A DNA stretch of 64,000 nucleotides from Devosia sp. SL43 (GTDB lineage: Bacteria; Pseudomonadota; Alphaproteobacteria; Rhizobiales; Devosiaceae), in contig NZ_CP063401.1 in NCBI RefSeq assembly GCF_021729885.1, forward strand, positions 3,588,501-3,652,500, in the 5' to 3' direction. Of this stretch, positions 9,008 through 18,268 are shown in pieces; position 1 is the stretch's first letter, and each line of letters starts with the position of its first letter. The notes under the pieces were generated by a model. It was not told the origin of the DNA. It searched no databases and saw only the letters and a program-made list of their open reading frames with translations. Both the position numbers and the translations under genes were made by a program.

Positions 9008-9340
9008 ATGCCCCTGTCAAAGGCCGCCGCGCGACGGCGCAAAGTGATCGCGCTCACCCTTTCGGTTTCGTTCGTCGCCGCACCGCAGGTCAACGCCTTC
9101 CAGGATGTGGTCGAGGGGACACGCTACTTCTTCGAATGCCTCGGGCTGATGGTGGGTGACCCCAATGAGCATGCAGTCGAATGCCTGCCCAACCGCGTCG
9201 TTAGCTCGGGACCTCTAGTCACCCAAAGTGGCGGTGCGGGCGGCCCCGATATCGTGGCTCCGCCGCCGCCGGTGGTCATCCCACCGCCGGCTCCGCCGCC
9301 GGTGCCCGTCGATCCGTGCGTCTGCGGCTGTCCAACCTAA
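9008..9340 (+). CDS. Secreted proline-rich, cysteine-containing small protein
   Basis: An unrecognised 110-residue protein. It has a clear signal peptide: a basic N terminus (AAARRRK), a hydrophobic core (VIALTLSVSFVAA) and a probable cleavage after PQVNA near residue 27. The mature part has a short region with two cysteines (FFECLG, VECLP), then a Gly-rich hinge, a polyproline stretch (residues ~80-102) and a terminal CVCGC cluster. Polyproline plus terminal cysteines suggests a periplasmic or envelope-attached tether. It lies six bases ahead of the UGT-like gene and diverges from the LuxR-type regulator, so the three probably form one functional unit. Confidence 0.7.
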   Translation: MPLSKAAARRRKVIALTLSVSFVAAPQVNAFQDVVEGTRYFFECLGLMVGDPNEHAVECLPNRVVSSGPLVTQSGGAGGPDIVAPPPPVVIPPPAPPPVPVDPCVCGCPT

Positions 9341-9346
9341 CAGCTG

Positions 9347-10531
9347 ATGACCAAGCCTCGCGTCCTTCTCGCCTGGGAAGGTGGCGCCGGTCGCGGCCCT
9401 ATCGTCACACTCAAGGTTGTCGCCGAGGCGCTCGGCGATGCCTGCATCTATGACGCTGCGCTTTGTCGCATGGATCACGCCGCCGAAATCGCGCCGCTCT
9501 GCGAACTGGCCTTTCCCGGCGCCGTGTTGTGGCACAATGAGACCAGGCGGCGCGAGGCCGGCAACCCCAAGGCTGCCACCTGGGGCGAATTTCTCGGCGA
9601 TCTCAATTTTGGTGATCCGCAGTTCCTCATTACCCAGGTCGGCTGGTGGTTGACCACGATTAAGGCGCGACAGAGCAATCTGCTGGTCGGCGATTTCTCG
9701 CCGGTTGCGCTGCTGGCGGCGCGGCTTGCGGGCATCGCAGCGGTTGCAGTCGGTACAGGCTATTCGGTGCCCCCAGCGGATATGGACACGTTTCCCGTGC
9801 TCATTCCGGAATTTGCCACCCGGATCTACGACGAGGCCACGCTGGTCAAAACCGTCAATGCCGCGCTGGGACATTTCGGCGGCCTGCCCTTGTCGCGCCT
9901 GCCGGATATCTACGCGCAGGCGCTGTCGATGCCGCGGACTATTGCCGCGCTTGACCCCTATGTGGGCCTGAGATCGGAGATGCCCTTGCCCCCGCTCAAT
10001 ACGGCGCTGCCGCGCCTTGAGGGGGGCGGCGACGAGATATTCATCTACTTCTCGACCTCGGAGCGCGATGACGCGGAGCTTATGGCGGCTATCCTGTCGC
10101 TCGATGTTCCAGTGCGGATATACATGCCCGGCATTACCGTGGAACTGGCCAGTCAACTCGCTGCGGCCGGCCATGTTGTGGAGCGCGCTGCGGTAGCGGC
10201 CGAGGATATCGGTCGCCGTTCACGCCTGATGCTGCATGCTGGTCAGCATGGCAGTCTTTGCCTGGGTCTGGGCCTGGGGCTGGTGCAGATTGCATTTCCC
10301 CAGCATCTCGAACAACTGTGCCACGCCCGCGCCGCCGAGGCGCTGGGCACTGTCGATATCATCGAGAAAAACCGGCTCGACAGCGATGGCATTCGCGCGG
10401 CGATCCTTCGCGCCTATCACGATGCCGATCGGCAGCAGCTGGCCCGCGCGGTGTCGGACCGCCTCTATCCCAGCCTGTTCGGGGATATTCATGCCTTGGT
10501 GCGCGAGCGCATCCTGCCCTTGCTGGCATAG
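9347..10531 (+). CDS. UDP-glycosyltransferase-like protein
   Basis: A 394-residue soluble protein resembling the GT1/MGT two-domain (GT-B) fold. It has an N-terminal Rossmann opening ([15 protein letters not shown]), and a C-terminal half with [12 protein letters not shown], a possible acceptor/donor loop [10 protein letters not shown] and the region [15 protein letters not shown]. That last region occupies the place of the usual HGGxGT nucleotide-sugar signature, with HAGQHGS as a degenerate version. Sugar donor and acceptor are unknown. It starts six bases after the secreted-protein gene, which makes that protein or its envelope partner a candidate target, though nothing in the sequence proves it. 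Confidence 0.7.
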   Translation: MTKPRVLLAWEGGAGRGPIVTLKVVAEALGDACIYDAALCRMDHAAEIAPLCELAFPGAVLWHNETRRREAGNPKAATWGEFLGDLNFGDPQFLITQVGWWLTTIKARQSNLLVGDFSPVALLAARLAGIAAVAVGTGYSVPPADMDTFPVLIPEFATRIYDEATLVKTVNAALGHFGGLPLSRLPDIYAQALSMPRTIAALDPYVGLRSEMPLPPLNTALPRLEGGGDEIFIYFSTSERDDAELMAAILSLDVPVRIYMPGITVELASQLAAAGHVVERAAVAAEDIGRRSRLMLHAGQHGSLCLGLGLGLVQIAFPQHLEQLCHARAAEALGTVDIIEKNRLDSDGIRAAILRAYHDADRQQLARAVSDRLYPSLFGDIHALVRERILPLLA

Positions 10532-10613
10532 CGCTACACCCCAAATCAGGCTTTGCCCCCTGCGCCCTGCCTTGCTAAAAGGCGCACCAAATCTCCCAAC
10601 CGATTGCCGTTCC

Positions 10614-13568
10614 ATGACCGATACTGCTGCGGGCGCCGCCGAGACCGACTATTCGGCGACCCTTTTCCTGCCGGAAACCAACTTCCCCATGCGCGCCGGG
10701 CTGCCCGAGCGCGAGCCAGGCTGGCTCAAGCGCTGGGAAGAGATGGATATCTATGCGCTGCAGCGTGAGCAGGCCAAGGACCGTCCGATCTTCACGATCC
10801 ATGACGGCCCTCCCTATGCCAATGGCAACATCCATATCGGCCACGCGCTCAACAAGACGCTGAAGGACCTTGTGTCCCGCTCGATGCAGATGATGGGCTA
10901 CAACTCGGCCTATGTGCCGGGCTGGGACTGCCACGGCCTGCCGATCGAATGGAAGATCGAGGAACAGTACCGTGCCAAGGGCAAGGACAAGAACGAGGTT
11001 CCGGTCGTCGAATTCCGCCAGGAATGCCGCACCTTTGCCGAGCAATGGGTCGACGTGCAGCGCGAGGAATTCAAGCGCCTGGGCGTGCTTGGCGAGTGGG
11101 ACAATCCCTACCTGACGATGAGCTTCGACGCCGAGGCGCAGATCGCGCGGGAGTTGATGAAGGTGGCCAGCACCGGCCAGCTCTATCGCGGGTCCAAGCC
11201 TGTGATGTGGTCGGTCGTCGAGCGCACGGCGCTTGCCGAGGCCGAGATCGAATATGCGGATTATGAGAGCGACACGATCTGGGTGAAGTTCCCGGTGAGC
11301 CGGTTTGGCGGGGTCGAGCCCGCTTCCGGAAGCGGTGTTGTAAGGCCTTATGTGGTGATCTGGACCACGACGCCCTGGACCATCCCCGCCAACAGGGCGA
11401 TCTCGTTCTCCAGCAAGATCGCCTACAGCCTCTATCGCGTCACTGCTGCCCCTGAGGGCAACTGGGCGGCGGTTGGCGAGCAATATGTTCTTGCCGACAA
11501 GCTGGCAGCCGAAGTCATGCAGAAGGCCAAGGTCGAGGCCTATGAACGGGTCTTCGCAGTCAAGGCGGACATGCTCGCAGGGACTGTGACCGAGCATCCG
11601 CTCCGTGGTCTTGGCGGCGGCTACAACTTCGATGTTCCGCTCCTCGACGGCGAACACGTCACCGATGACGCCGGTACCGGCTTCGTCCACACTGCTCCGG
11701 GCCATGGCCTCGACGACTTTGGCATCTGGATGGATTCAGCTCGCCTCCTCGGCGAGAAGGGTATCGACACCGCCATTCCCTACATCGTCGGCGACGACGG
11801 TTTCTACACGTCCGAAGCTCCCGGCCTCGAAGGTGCGCGTGTTATCGATGACAACGGCAAGAAGGGCGACGCCAATAACCGCGTTATCGCGGCTTTGGCC
11901 GAGCGCAATGCCATGGTCGCCCGCGGCCGCGTCAAGCATCAGTATCCCCATTCCTGGCGTTCCAAGAAGCCGGTGATCTTCCGCAATACGCCGCAGTGGT
12001 TCGTCTATATGGATCGCGATATCGACGGCAAAGCGGGCGATACGCTGCGTCACCGCGCGCTCAACGCCATCGACGCCACCAAGTTCTACCCATCAGCCGG
12101 GCAGAACCGCCTGCGCGCCATGATCGCCGATCGCCCGGACTGGGTGTTGTCGCGTCAACGCGCCTGGGGCGTGCCGATCACCGTGTTCGTCAACAAGGCG
12201 ACCAACGACATCCTCAAGGACGATCTGGTCAATCACCGTATCGCCCAGAGCTTCGAAGAAGAGGGCGCTGACGCTTGGTACAAGCCCGGCGCGGCCCAGC
12301 GCTATCTCGGCGACGGCTACAAGGCCGACGACTACGAGATGGTGACCGATGTGCTCGACGTGTGGTTCGACTCAGGGTCAACTCACTCCTTCGTGCTGCG
12401 CAACAAGCAAAAGTGGCCGCATCTGAAATTCCCGGCCTCGATGTATCTCGAAGGCTCCGACCAGCATCGCGGCTGGTTCCATTCGTCGCTGCTCGAAAGT
12501 TGCGCCACCAATGGCCACGCCCCCTATGAAAGCGTGCTGACGCACGGTTTCACCATGGATGGCGAAGGCCGCAAGATGAGCAAGTCGCTGGGCAATACTG
12601 TCGCCCCGCAGGACATCATCAAGCAGTATGGCGCCGATATCCTGCGCCTGTGGGTGGCGTCGTCCGACTATTCGGAAGACCTGCGCCTGGGCAAGGAGAT
12701 CATCCAGACCACCGTCGACAGCTACCGCAAGCTGCGCAACACCCTGCGCTGGCTGCTCGGCAATATCGCGCACTACCAGCCGTCCGACGAAGTCCGCTTC
12801 GAGGATATGCCCGAGCTCGAAAAGCTCATGCTGCACCGGCTTGCGCAGCTCGATGCGCAGGTGCGCGGCGCCTACAAGGAATACGACTACCGCAAGATCG
12901 TCACGGTGCTGACGAACTTCATGAACATCGAGCTTTCGGCGTTCTACTTCGACATCCGCAAGGACACGCTTTATTGTGACCCGATCTCGTCAGTAAAGCG
13001 CAAGGCGTCGCTGACGGTACTCAATCACCTGCTCGATTGCCTCACCGCCTGGCTGGCGCCGATCCTGGTGTTCACCATGGAAGAGGTGTGGCTGGAACGG
13101 CATCCGGAAGCCGGCTCGTCGGTGCATTTGCGGTTGTTCCCGGAAGTGCCAAGCGAATGGCTCAATGACGAGCTGGCCGCCAAGTGGCAGCTCGTTCGTG
13201 CTGTCCGCCGCGTCGTGACCGGTGCGCTCGAAATCGAGCGCAGGGAAAAGCGCATTGGTTCGTCCCTCGAGGCCGCCCCGCGCGTGATCATCTCAGACGC
13301 CCGCCTTGCTGCTGCAATCGACGGGCTCGACATGGCGGAAATTTCCATCACGTCGGCCATCGTCATCGATACGACAGGTGGCGTGCCGGCCGATGCCTTT
13401 GTGCTTGATGACGTGCCGGGTGTCGCCGTGGTGGCTGCCCTTGCCGAAGGCACACGCTGCGCCCGCTCGTGGAAGGTTCTGCCCGAAGTCGGCAGCGATC
13501 CGCAGTTCCCCGATGTGTCGCTGCGCGATGCCCAGGCTTTGCGCGAACGCGCGGCAGTGGGGCTTTAG
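10614..13568 (+). CDS. ileS: Isoleucyl-tRNA synthetase
   Basis: A 984-residue class I aminoacyl-tRNA synthetase charging tRNA-Ile. The HIGH signature is present as [10 protein letters not shown] (His74-His77) and the KMSKS loop as [10 protein letters not shown] (~residue 654-658). The editing (CP1) domain lies between them, with typical text such as [14 protein letters not shown] and [12 protein letters not shown]. The anticodon-binding domain occupies the C terminus. I use ATG 10614 because upstream sequence belongs to the preceding gene. It is followed by a palindromic repeat and then lspA, the usual partner. Confidence 0.97.
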   Translation: MTDTAAGAAETDYSATLFLPETNFPMRAGLPEREPGWLKRWEEMDIYALQREQAKDRPIFTIHDGPPYANGNIHIGHALNKTLKDLVSRSMQMMGYNSAYVPGWDCHGLPIEWKIEEQYRAKGKDKNEVPVVEFRQECRTFAEQWVDVQREEFKRLGVLGEWDNPYLTMSFDAEAQIARELMKVASTGQLYRGSKPVMWSVVERTALAEAEIEYADYESDTIWVKFPVSRFGGVEPASGSGVVRPYVVIWTTTPWTIPANRAISFSSKIAYSLYRVTAAPEGNWAAVGEQYVLADKLAAEVMQKAKVEAYERVFAVKADMLAGTVTEHPLRGLGGGYNFDVPLLDGEHVTDDAGTGFVHTAPGHGLDDFGIWMDSARLLGEKGIDTAIPYIVGDDGFYTSEAPGLEGARVIDDNGKKGDANNRVIAALAERNAMVARGRVKHQYPHSWRSKKPVIFRNTPQWFVYMDRDIDGKAGDTLRHRALNAIDATKFYPSAGQNRLRAMIADRPDWVLSRQRAWGVPITVFVNKATNDILKDDLVNHRIAQSFEEEGADAWYKPGAAQRYLGDGYKADDYEMVTDVLDVWFDSGSTHSFVLRNKQKWPHLKFPASMYLEGSDQHRGWFHSSLLESCATNGHAPYESVLTHGFTMDGEGRKMSKSLGNTVAPQDIIKQYGADILRLWVASSDYSEDLRLGKEIIQTTVDSYRKLRNTLRWLLGNIAHYQPSDEVRFEDMPELEKLMLHRLAQLDAQVRGAYKEYDYRKIVTVLTNFMNIELSAFYFDIRKDTLYCDPISSVKRKASLTVLNHLLDCLTAWLAPILVFTMEEVWLERHPEAGSSVHLRLFPEVPSEWLNDELAAKWQLVRAVRRVVTGALEIERREKRIGSSLEAAPRVIISDARLAAAIDGLDMAEISITSAIVIDTTGGVPADAFVLDDVPGVAVVAALAEGTRCARSWKVLPEVGSDPQFPDVSLRDAQALRERAAVGL

Positions 13569-13590
13569 CGGCTTGCCCGTCGCGCAGTAT

Positions 13591-13706
13591 CACCCCCTCC
13601 CAGCCTCCCCCATCAAGGGGGAGGTGCCGCTCGGTGGGTGGGGCACGAGTTGGTCAAGTACACTGAACTCCACCTCCCCCTTGATGGGGGAGGCCGGGAG
13701 GGGGTG
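13591..13706. repeat. Intergenic palindromic repeat, family A variant, between ileS and lspA
   Basis: A 116-bp element with inverted halves (CACCCCCTCCC at the left end, GGGAGGGGGTG at the right; inner hairpins around CCTCCCCCATCAAGGGGGAGG and its mirror). Its right end lies about 12 bases before the lspA start codon, so the G-rich end may supply or influence the lspA ribosome-binding site. Confidence 0.8.
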
Positions 13707-13718
13707 TGGGGAGCCCCG

Positions 13719-14282
13719 ATGAACCTGAAGTCCCTCACCAATCCCTCGATCTACTTCTCACTCACCATGGCGATCCTCGCCTTCGGCATTGATAGGGCGC
13801 ACAAGGCGTTCCAGGTCTCGGCCGATTGCATCGCTATAGGCGCCGCGCCCTGCATCGAGGTCTTCACCAGCTACATCCCCTTCGCCATGACCGGCTGGCG
13901 TGGTGGCGAGGTTGTCCGCGTCACCGACTTCTTCGACTATGTGCTGGTCTGGAATACCGGCATCTCCTACGGGCTGCTCGACGGCCTGCCGGTCTGGGGG
14001 CTGGGCATCGTCATGCTGGTCGCCATTGTGGCACTGGCCATCTGGTGGGTACGGGCCGACTCGGCGTTGATCCGCATGGGGCTGGCGCTCTGTATCGGCG
14101 GCGCATTGTCCAATGCCCTTGATCGCCTGCTCTATGGTGCGGTGGCCGATTTCTTCCACCTGCACTGGGGCACGTGGTCGTTCTACATCTTCAACCTGGC
14201 CGATGTCGCCATCACGCTCGGCGTCATACTGTTGCTCGCAGACCTCATCGGCCTGGGCCGCGCGCGGAAAACGGCGACGTAA
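13719..14282 (+). CDS. lspA: Lipoprotein signal peptidase (signal peptidase II)
   Basis: A 187-residue inner-membrane aspartyl protease that cleaves prolipoproteins before the lipidated cysteine. It has four membrane helices. The conserved catalytic boxes are visible: NTGISYGLL, then GGALSNALDRL with the first catalytic Asp, and FNLADVAITLG with the second. I choose ATG 13719; the frame is open further upstream but only through the repeat. GGGGAG near the end of the repeat serves as a possible ribosome-binding site. The next gene encodes a lipoprotein, a natural LspA substrate. Confidence 0.93.
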   Translation: MNLKSLTNPSIYFSLTMAILAFGIDRAHKAFQVSADCIAIGAAPCIEVFTSYIPFAMTGWRGGEVVRVTDFFDYVLVWNTGISYGLLDGLPVWGLGIVMLVAIVALAIWWVRADSALIRMGLALCIGGALSNALDRLLYGAVADFFHLHWGTWSFYIFNLADVAITLGVILLLADLIGLGRARKTAT

Positions 14283-14367
14283 CGGCCTTCGAACACGTTG
14301 CTGCCAGAATCTGGCCTTAGGCGGCAGAATGGGTTATAAGCGCCGCCGACATCTTGAAGGACGTTTC

Positions 14368-15084
14368 ATGCGTATTGGTTTGACCGGGCAGCGGGCTGCT
14401 CTTGGGGCCTCCCGGGTTGGTTTGGCTTCGATGGCTCTCGTGATGGCTCTGGCTCTGGGCGCCTGCACCACGGTCGAAGGCACGAACGCGATGACCGACG
14501 TCGGCACGTTCGAACGCGAAGTGATGAACACGACGGCGGCCGGTCTCGGCCTCATTCCCGGCCAGGCGCCCAAGGAAGACCTGACCCAGGCGCGCGCGCC
14601 GCTGGTGCTGCCCGCATCAGGCCAGGCCCTGCCGCCACCGACCCAGGTGGCCGCCGCCGCTCAGTTGCCTGCCAATAGCGACACGGTACAGCTCGACACG
14701 AGCAGCCTGACCGAAGCCGATATCCAGCGCCTGCGCAATGCCAAGGTCGTCGATCTGCGCTCGCTTTCGGGCCGCCCGCTGACCGAAGCCGAGGCTCGCG
14801 CACTGACAGCCCGCATGCAGGCCGCCAATATGAGCGTCAGCGTCAATACCGACCGTCCTCTCTACCTGCCACCGGAAGAGTATTTCACCCGCGTCGGCGA
14901 TGCTGAGCTGGTCTGCGCGGTGGGCAATGGCGAGGTGGTCTCGATCAACGATCCGAAGTGCCCCGAAGCGGTGCGACGGGCGTTGCGGGCACAGAATACC
15001 ACCACGCCGACCAGCAGCGGACCGATCGGATCCGCCCCCAGCAGTATGGGCGTGGGTGGCAGCAACGGCATTCTCGGGAACTAG
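14368..15084 (+). CDS. Putative lipoprotein, unknown function (238 aa)
   Basis: A 238-residue predicted lipoprotein: signal peptide with a hydrophobic run (LASMALVMALALGACTT) and lipobox LGAC placing the lipidated Cys at about residue 33. The mature protein has a Pro/Ala-rich segment, an acidic helix (SLTEADIQRLRNAKVVDLRS) and a small domain with two cysteines (ELVCAVGNG and NDPKCPEAV). The C-terminal tail is Ser/Gly-rich. AAGGACG precedes ATG 14368; an upstream in-frame ATG at 14329 is less likely because it would precede a basic stretch. It follows lspA. I do not recognise the family. Confidence 0.75.
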   Translation: MRIGLTGQRAALGASRVGLASMALVMALALGACTTVEGTNAMTDVGTFEREVMNTTAAGLGLIPGQAPKEDLTQARAPLVLPASGQALPPPTQVAAAAQLPANSDTVQLDTSSLTEADIQRLRNAKVVDLRSLSGRPLTEAEARALTARMQAANMSVSVNTDRPLYLPPEEYFTRVGDAELVCAVGNGEVVSINDPKCPEAVRRALRAQNTTTPTSSGPIGSAPSSMGVGGSNGILGN

Positions 15085-15188
15085 TTTCCCTGACCTCATC
15101 GACTTCCGGCGGCTGGGTGTTTCATCCGGCCGCCATCGTTTTCCGCGCCGCCCATCCGGGTCCCGCATGACATGAAAGACTATTCGCC

Positions 15189-17117
15189 ATGAGCGATACT
15201 GCCCCCGCCAAGCCCGACACCGGCGACCGTCTCGCCAAGGTCATTGCCCGCTCGGGGCTGTGCTCCCGCCGCGATGCCGAGGTGTGGATCACCGAAGGCC
15301 GCGTGGTGGTCAATGGAAAGAAGGTGCTGACCCCCGCCTTCAACGTCACCGATCGCGACAAGATCATGGTCGACGATGCCCCGCTTGCGGCCCGCCAGGG
15401 TACGCGCGTCTGGCTCTATCACAAGCCGGCGGGCCTGGTTGTCACCGAGAAGGACCCAGAGGGTCGCGAGACGATCTTCCAGCATCTGGAAACTCACGGC
15501 CTGCCACGGGTGGTGACCGTCGGTCGCCTCGACATCAATACCGAGGGACTGCTGCTGCTGACCAATGATGGCGGCCTCAAGCGGGTGCTCGAACTGCCTG
15601 CCACCGGTTGGCTACGCCGCTATCGTGTGCGCGCTCATGGCAGCGTGACCCAGGCGGCGCTCGACAAGCTCAAGGATGGCATCGAGATCGATGGCATCAA
15701 GTACGGCTCGATCGAAGCGACGCTCGAGCGCGAGCAGGGCTCCAACGTCTGGCTGGTGCTGGCTCTGCGCGAAGGCAAGAACCGCGAAGTCAAGAATGTG
15801 CTGGGTGCGCTGGGCCTCGAGGTGAACCGGCTGATCCGCGTCAGCTATGGTCCGTTTCAGCTCGGCGATATCCCTGTTGGCGGCGTTGAAACCATCAAGG
15901 CCAAGATGCTGCGCGACCAGCTCGGCAAGAAGCTGGCTGAAGCCGCTGACGTGGACTTTGACAGCGAAATGCCGCCCGAAGCCAATGCGCTGGAAGGCAA
16001 GCCGACTCGCGATCGCCTGACCGGCCGCGGCACCAATACGGTCGAGATCGCCCGTCAGCGCTTCCGCTTTACCGATGGCGCTGAAAAGACCGAGGAAGAA
16101 ATCCGCGAGGAACGCCCGCGCCAGGATCGTCCGGGCCGCTTCGACAGCCGCAAGCCGGCACCCAAGCGCGATGAGCGCCAGGACGACGAAGACATGGCAC
16201 CGCCGCGCAAGGTGCATTTCGACGAAGACGGCCGTGCGCCGGAAGACTTTGTCGCCAAGCGCAACACCCGTATCGTCAAGCGCCCTGATCGTGATGACCA
16301 GTCGGCCAAGAGCTTCGGCAAGGCCGCCCCGCGTCCGGCCGGCGGCAAGAGCTTTGGCGACAAGAAGTCGTTCGGCGAGAAGAAGGCCTTTGGCGACAAG
16401 AAATCGTTCGGCGACAAGAAGCCCTACGAGAAGAAGAGCTTTGGCGACAAGCCGCGCGGTCCGCGTCGCGATGACGATCGCCGTCCCGCCGGCGCGCGTC
16501 CTGAGCGCGATTTCGGCGATCGTCCACGCGGCCCGCGCCCCGAAGGGGGCTCGCGTCCGCCGCAGGGCCGCGAATTCACCGGCACGCCACGCGGCCCGCG
16601 CCGCAGCGATGCTGGTGCAGCTGGCGAACGTCCGGCGTTCGCGCCGCGCGTCCGGCCCGACAGCGAGCGCGGTGAAGGCGCCGCCTTCAAGGGCGAGGCC
16701 AAGCGCCCCGGCCGCAACTTCTCGGACAAGCCCGCGCGGTTCCGGACCGATGCAACCCGCTCATCGCCCGCCGAGCGCCCGCAGCGTTCGGATCGCCCCG
16801 CGCCGCGTAGCGATCGCCCGACGCGCCCCGGTCGGGACGAGTTCGGCAGCGAGGCCAAGACCTATGGCAAGCCGCGCATGCGGGCCGACGGCAAGCCCAT
16901 GCCCAAGCGCGATGGCGCCGCCCCGGCGCGCGGTCCGCGTCCCGGCGGCAAGCCCGGTGGCTTTGCTGGCAAGCCGGGTGGTCGCCCCAGCGGCGGCGCT
17001 GGCCGCCCCAGCGGCGGCGCTGGCCGCCCCACTGGTGGCGCAGGTCGTCCTTCGGGCGGTGGTCGCCCATCCGGTGGGGCAGGGCGCCCCAGTGGCCCGC
17101 GTCGTCCCAAGGCCTAG
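15189..17117 (+). CDS. RsuA/RluB-family rRNA pseudouridine synthase with long low-complexity tail
   Basis: A 642-residue protein. Residues 1-~250 are a normal RluB-like enzyme: S4 RNA-binding domain (GDRLAKVIARSGLCSRRDAE) and the catalytic motif GRLDINTEGLLLLTNDGG containing the nucleophilic Asp. It should convert a uridine in 23S or 16S rRNA to pseudouridine. Residues ~265-642 are a disordered basic tail with tandem FGDKKS/FGEKKA units (~residues 385-420), RGPR-type arginine-glycine repeats and a final run of GGAGRPS repeats. Such tails are common in alphaproteobacterial members and probably bind RNA. It lies three bases ahead of rsmD, so both rRNA modification genes are co-transcribed. Confidence 0.92.
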   Translation: MSDTAPAKPDTGDRLAKVIARSGLCSRRDAEVWITEGRVVVNGKKVLTPAFNVTDRDKIMVDDAPLAARQGTRVWLYHKPAGLVVTEKDPEGRETIFQHLETHGLPRVVTVGRLDINTEGLLLLTNDGGLKRVLELPATGWLRRYRVRAHGSVTQAALDKLKDGIEIDGIKYGSIEATLEREQGSNVWLVLALREGKNREVKNVLGALGLEVNRLIRVSYGPFQLGDIPVGGVETIKAKMLRDQLGKKLAEAADVDFDSEMPPEANALEGKPTRDRLTGRGTNTVEIARQRFRFTDGAEKTEEEIREERPRQDRPGRFDSRKPAPKRDERQDDEDMAPPRKVHFDEDGRAPEDFVAKRNTRIVKRPDRDDQSAKSFGKAAPRPAGGKSFGDKKSFGEKKAFGDKKSFGDKKPYEKKSFGDKPRGPRRDDDRRPAGARPERDFGDRPRGPRPEGGSRPPQGREFTGTPRGPRRSDAGAAGERPAFAPRVRPDSERGEGAAFKGEAKRPGRNFSDKPARFRTDATRSSPAERPQRSDRPAPRSDRPTRPGRDEFGSEAKTYGKPRMRADGKPMPKRDGAAPARGPRPGGKPGGFAGKPGGRPSGGAGRPSGGAGRPTGGAGRPSGGGRPSGGAGRPSGPRRPKA

Positions 17118-17120
17118 GCC

Positions 17121-17684
17121 ATGCGCATCGTCGCCGGCAAGTTTCGCGGCAAGCAGCTGCTCTCACCGTCGGACGATTCCATTCGCCCGACGGCCGACCG
17201 CGTCCGCGAATCGATGTTCAACATTCTGGCGTCGCGGCTGGGGCCGGTGCTAGACGGCATCCGCGTACTCGACCTGTTCGCCGGCACCGGCGCGCTCGGT
17301 CTCGAGGCGCTGTCGCGCGGCGCCAGCCACGTTACCTTCGTCGATATCGGCGCCGAGGCGCGTGGCCTGATCCGCGATCACATCGAGGCCTTCGGGGCAG
17401 GGGGCATCACCAAGCTGCTGCGGCGCGACGCGACCGATCTCGGCGTCCCCGGCACATTCGGCAAGTTCGACCTGGTGTTCCTCGATCCGCCCTATGGCAA
17501 GGGCCTGGGCGAGCAGGCACTGGCCGGCATCGCCGCGGGTGGCTGGCTGGCGGATGGGGCAACTATCGTGTTCGAGGAAAGCGTCGAAGCGGCGGTCGAG
17601 ATGCCGGACGGGTTCACGCTGGAGGATCGTCGGGAATATGGGGCTGCGGCGGTGCATTTTTTGAGGTTTGGGCAGGTTTCTTAG
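17121..17684 (+). CDS. rsmD: 16S rRNA (guanine-966-N2)-methyltransferase
   Basis: A 187-residue SAM-dependent methyltransferase that modifies G966 of 16S rRNA in the small subunit. It has the family N terminus (MRIVAGKFRGKQL, IRPTADRVRESMFNIL), the SAM-binding motif VLDLFAGTGALGLEALSRGA (about residues 49-68) and the catalytic motif DLVFLDPPYGKG near residue 120. It starts three bases after the pseudouridine synthase stop and is followed by a palindromic repeat. Confidence 0.96.
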   Translation: MRIVAGKFRGKQLLSPSDDSIRPTADRVRESMFNILASRLGPVLDGIRVLDLFAGTGALGLEALSRGASHVTFVDIGAEARGLIRDHIEAFGAGGITKLLRRDATDLGVPGTFGKFDLVFLDPPYGKGLGEQALAGIAAGGWLADGATIVFEESVEAAVEMPDGFTLEDRREYGAAAVHFLRFGQVS

Positions 17685-17688
17685 CCAG

Positions 17689-17803
17689 TACCCCCACCTA
17701 ACCTCCCCCTGATAGGGGGAGGGACAGATCGAGTTTTTGGCGCGATCGAGGTCCACTCACCGGTCGGATTCCTCCCCCTTCAGGGGGAGGTTAGGTGGGG
17801 GTA
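17689..17803. repeat. Intergenic palindromic repeat, family A copy 2
   Basis: Same ends as the element at 72-190 (GTACCCCCACCTAACCTCCC and its complement at 17785-17803), with a middle that also shares GACAGATCGAGTTT with copy 1. It fills the gap between convergent rsmD and zur. Confidence 0.88.
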
Positions 17804-17810
17804 TTATTCC

Positions 17811-18245
17811 TTACCCCGCCGCGCAAACCCCACATTTCCCGCGGATTTCCATCGTCGTCCGCTCGACCTTGAAGCCCTTGGCCCCGGCCCACTCGCCCAG
17901 TCGATCTTCGATCACGGCGTCGGCGAATTCATCGACCTTGCCGCAGCCGTCGCAGATGGCGAAGGCGATCAGGCCCTTGCGATGGCAGTGCTCGTCGGCG
18001 CAGGCGACAAAGGCGTTGAGCGATTCCAGCCGGTGGGCCAGGCCGCGTTCGACCAGCTTGTCGAGCGCCCGATAGACCTGCAACGGCGCCCGCAAGCCGT
18101 CGCCGCGCAGCTTGTCGAGCAGTTCGTAGGCTGACAGCGGCACATCCGCATGCGCCAGCGCGCCCAGCACCAGTCCCTGATTCTTGGTCAGATCGGGGGC
18201 CCATACGTGGTCGTGGCCGCTATGGTCGTCGTGTGAATGTGCCAT
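17811..18245 (-). CDS. zur: Zinc uptake regulator, Fur family
   Basis: A 144-residue Fur-family repressor that senses zinc. The N-terminal His-rich stretch (MAHSHDDHSGHDH) is followed by a winged HTH (residues ~20-85) and a dimerisation domain with metal ligands CADEHCH and CDGCGKVDEF. The C-terminal CGVC supplies a second structural zinc pair. It is the last gene of the operon znuC-znuB-znuA-zur on the minus strand, 23 bases after znuA. It probably represses its own operon and aztD through the two palindromes at 21069-21087 and 21139-21157. Confidence 0.93.
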   Translation of the reverse strand: MAHSHDDHSGHDHVWAPDLTKNQGLVLGALAHADVPLSAYELLDKLRGDGLRAPLQVYRALDKLVERGLAHRLESLNAFVACADEHCHRKGLIAFAICDGCGKVDEFADAVIEDRLGEWAGAKGFKVERTTMEIRGKCGVCAAG

Positions 18246-18268
18246 TGTCTGCCTGCTTTCGCGTCAGT

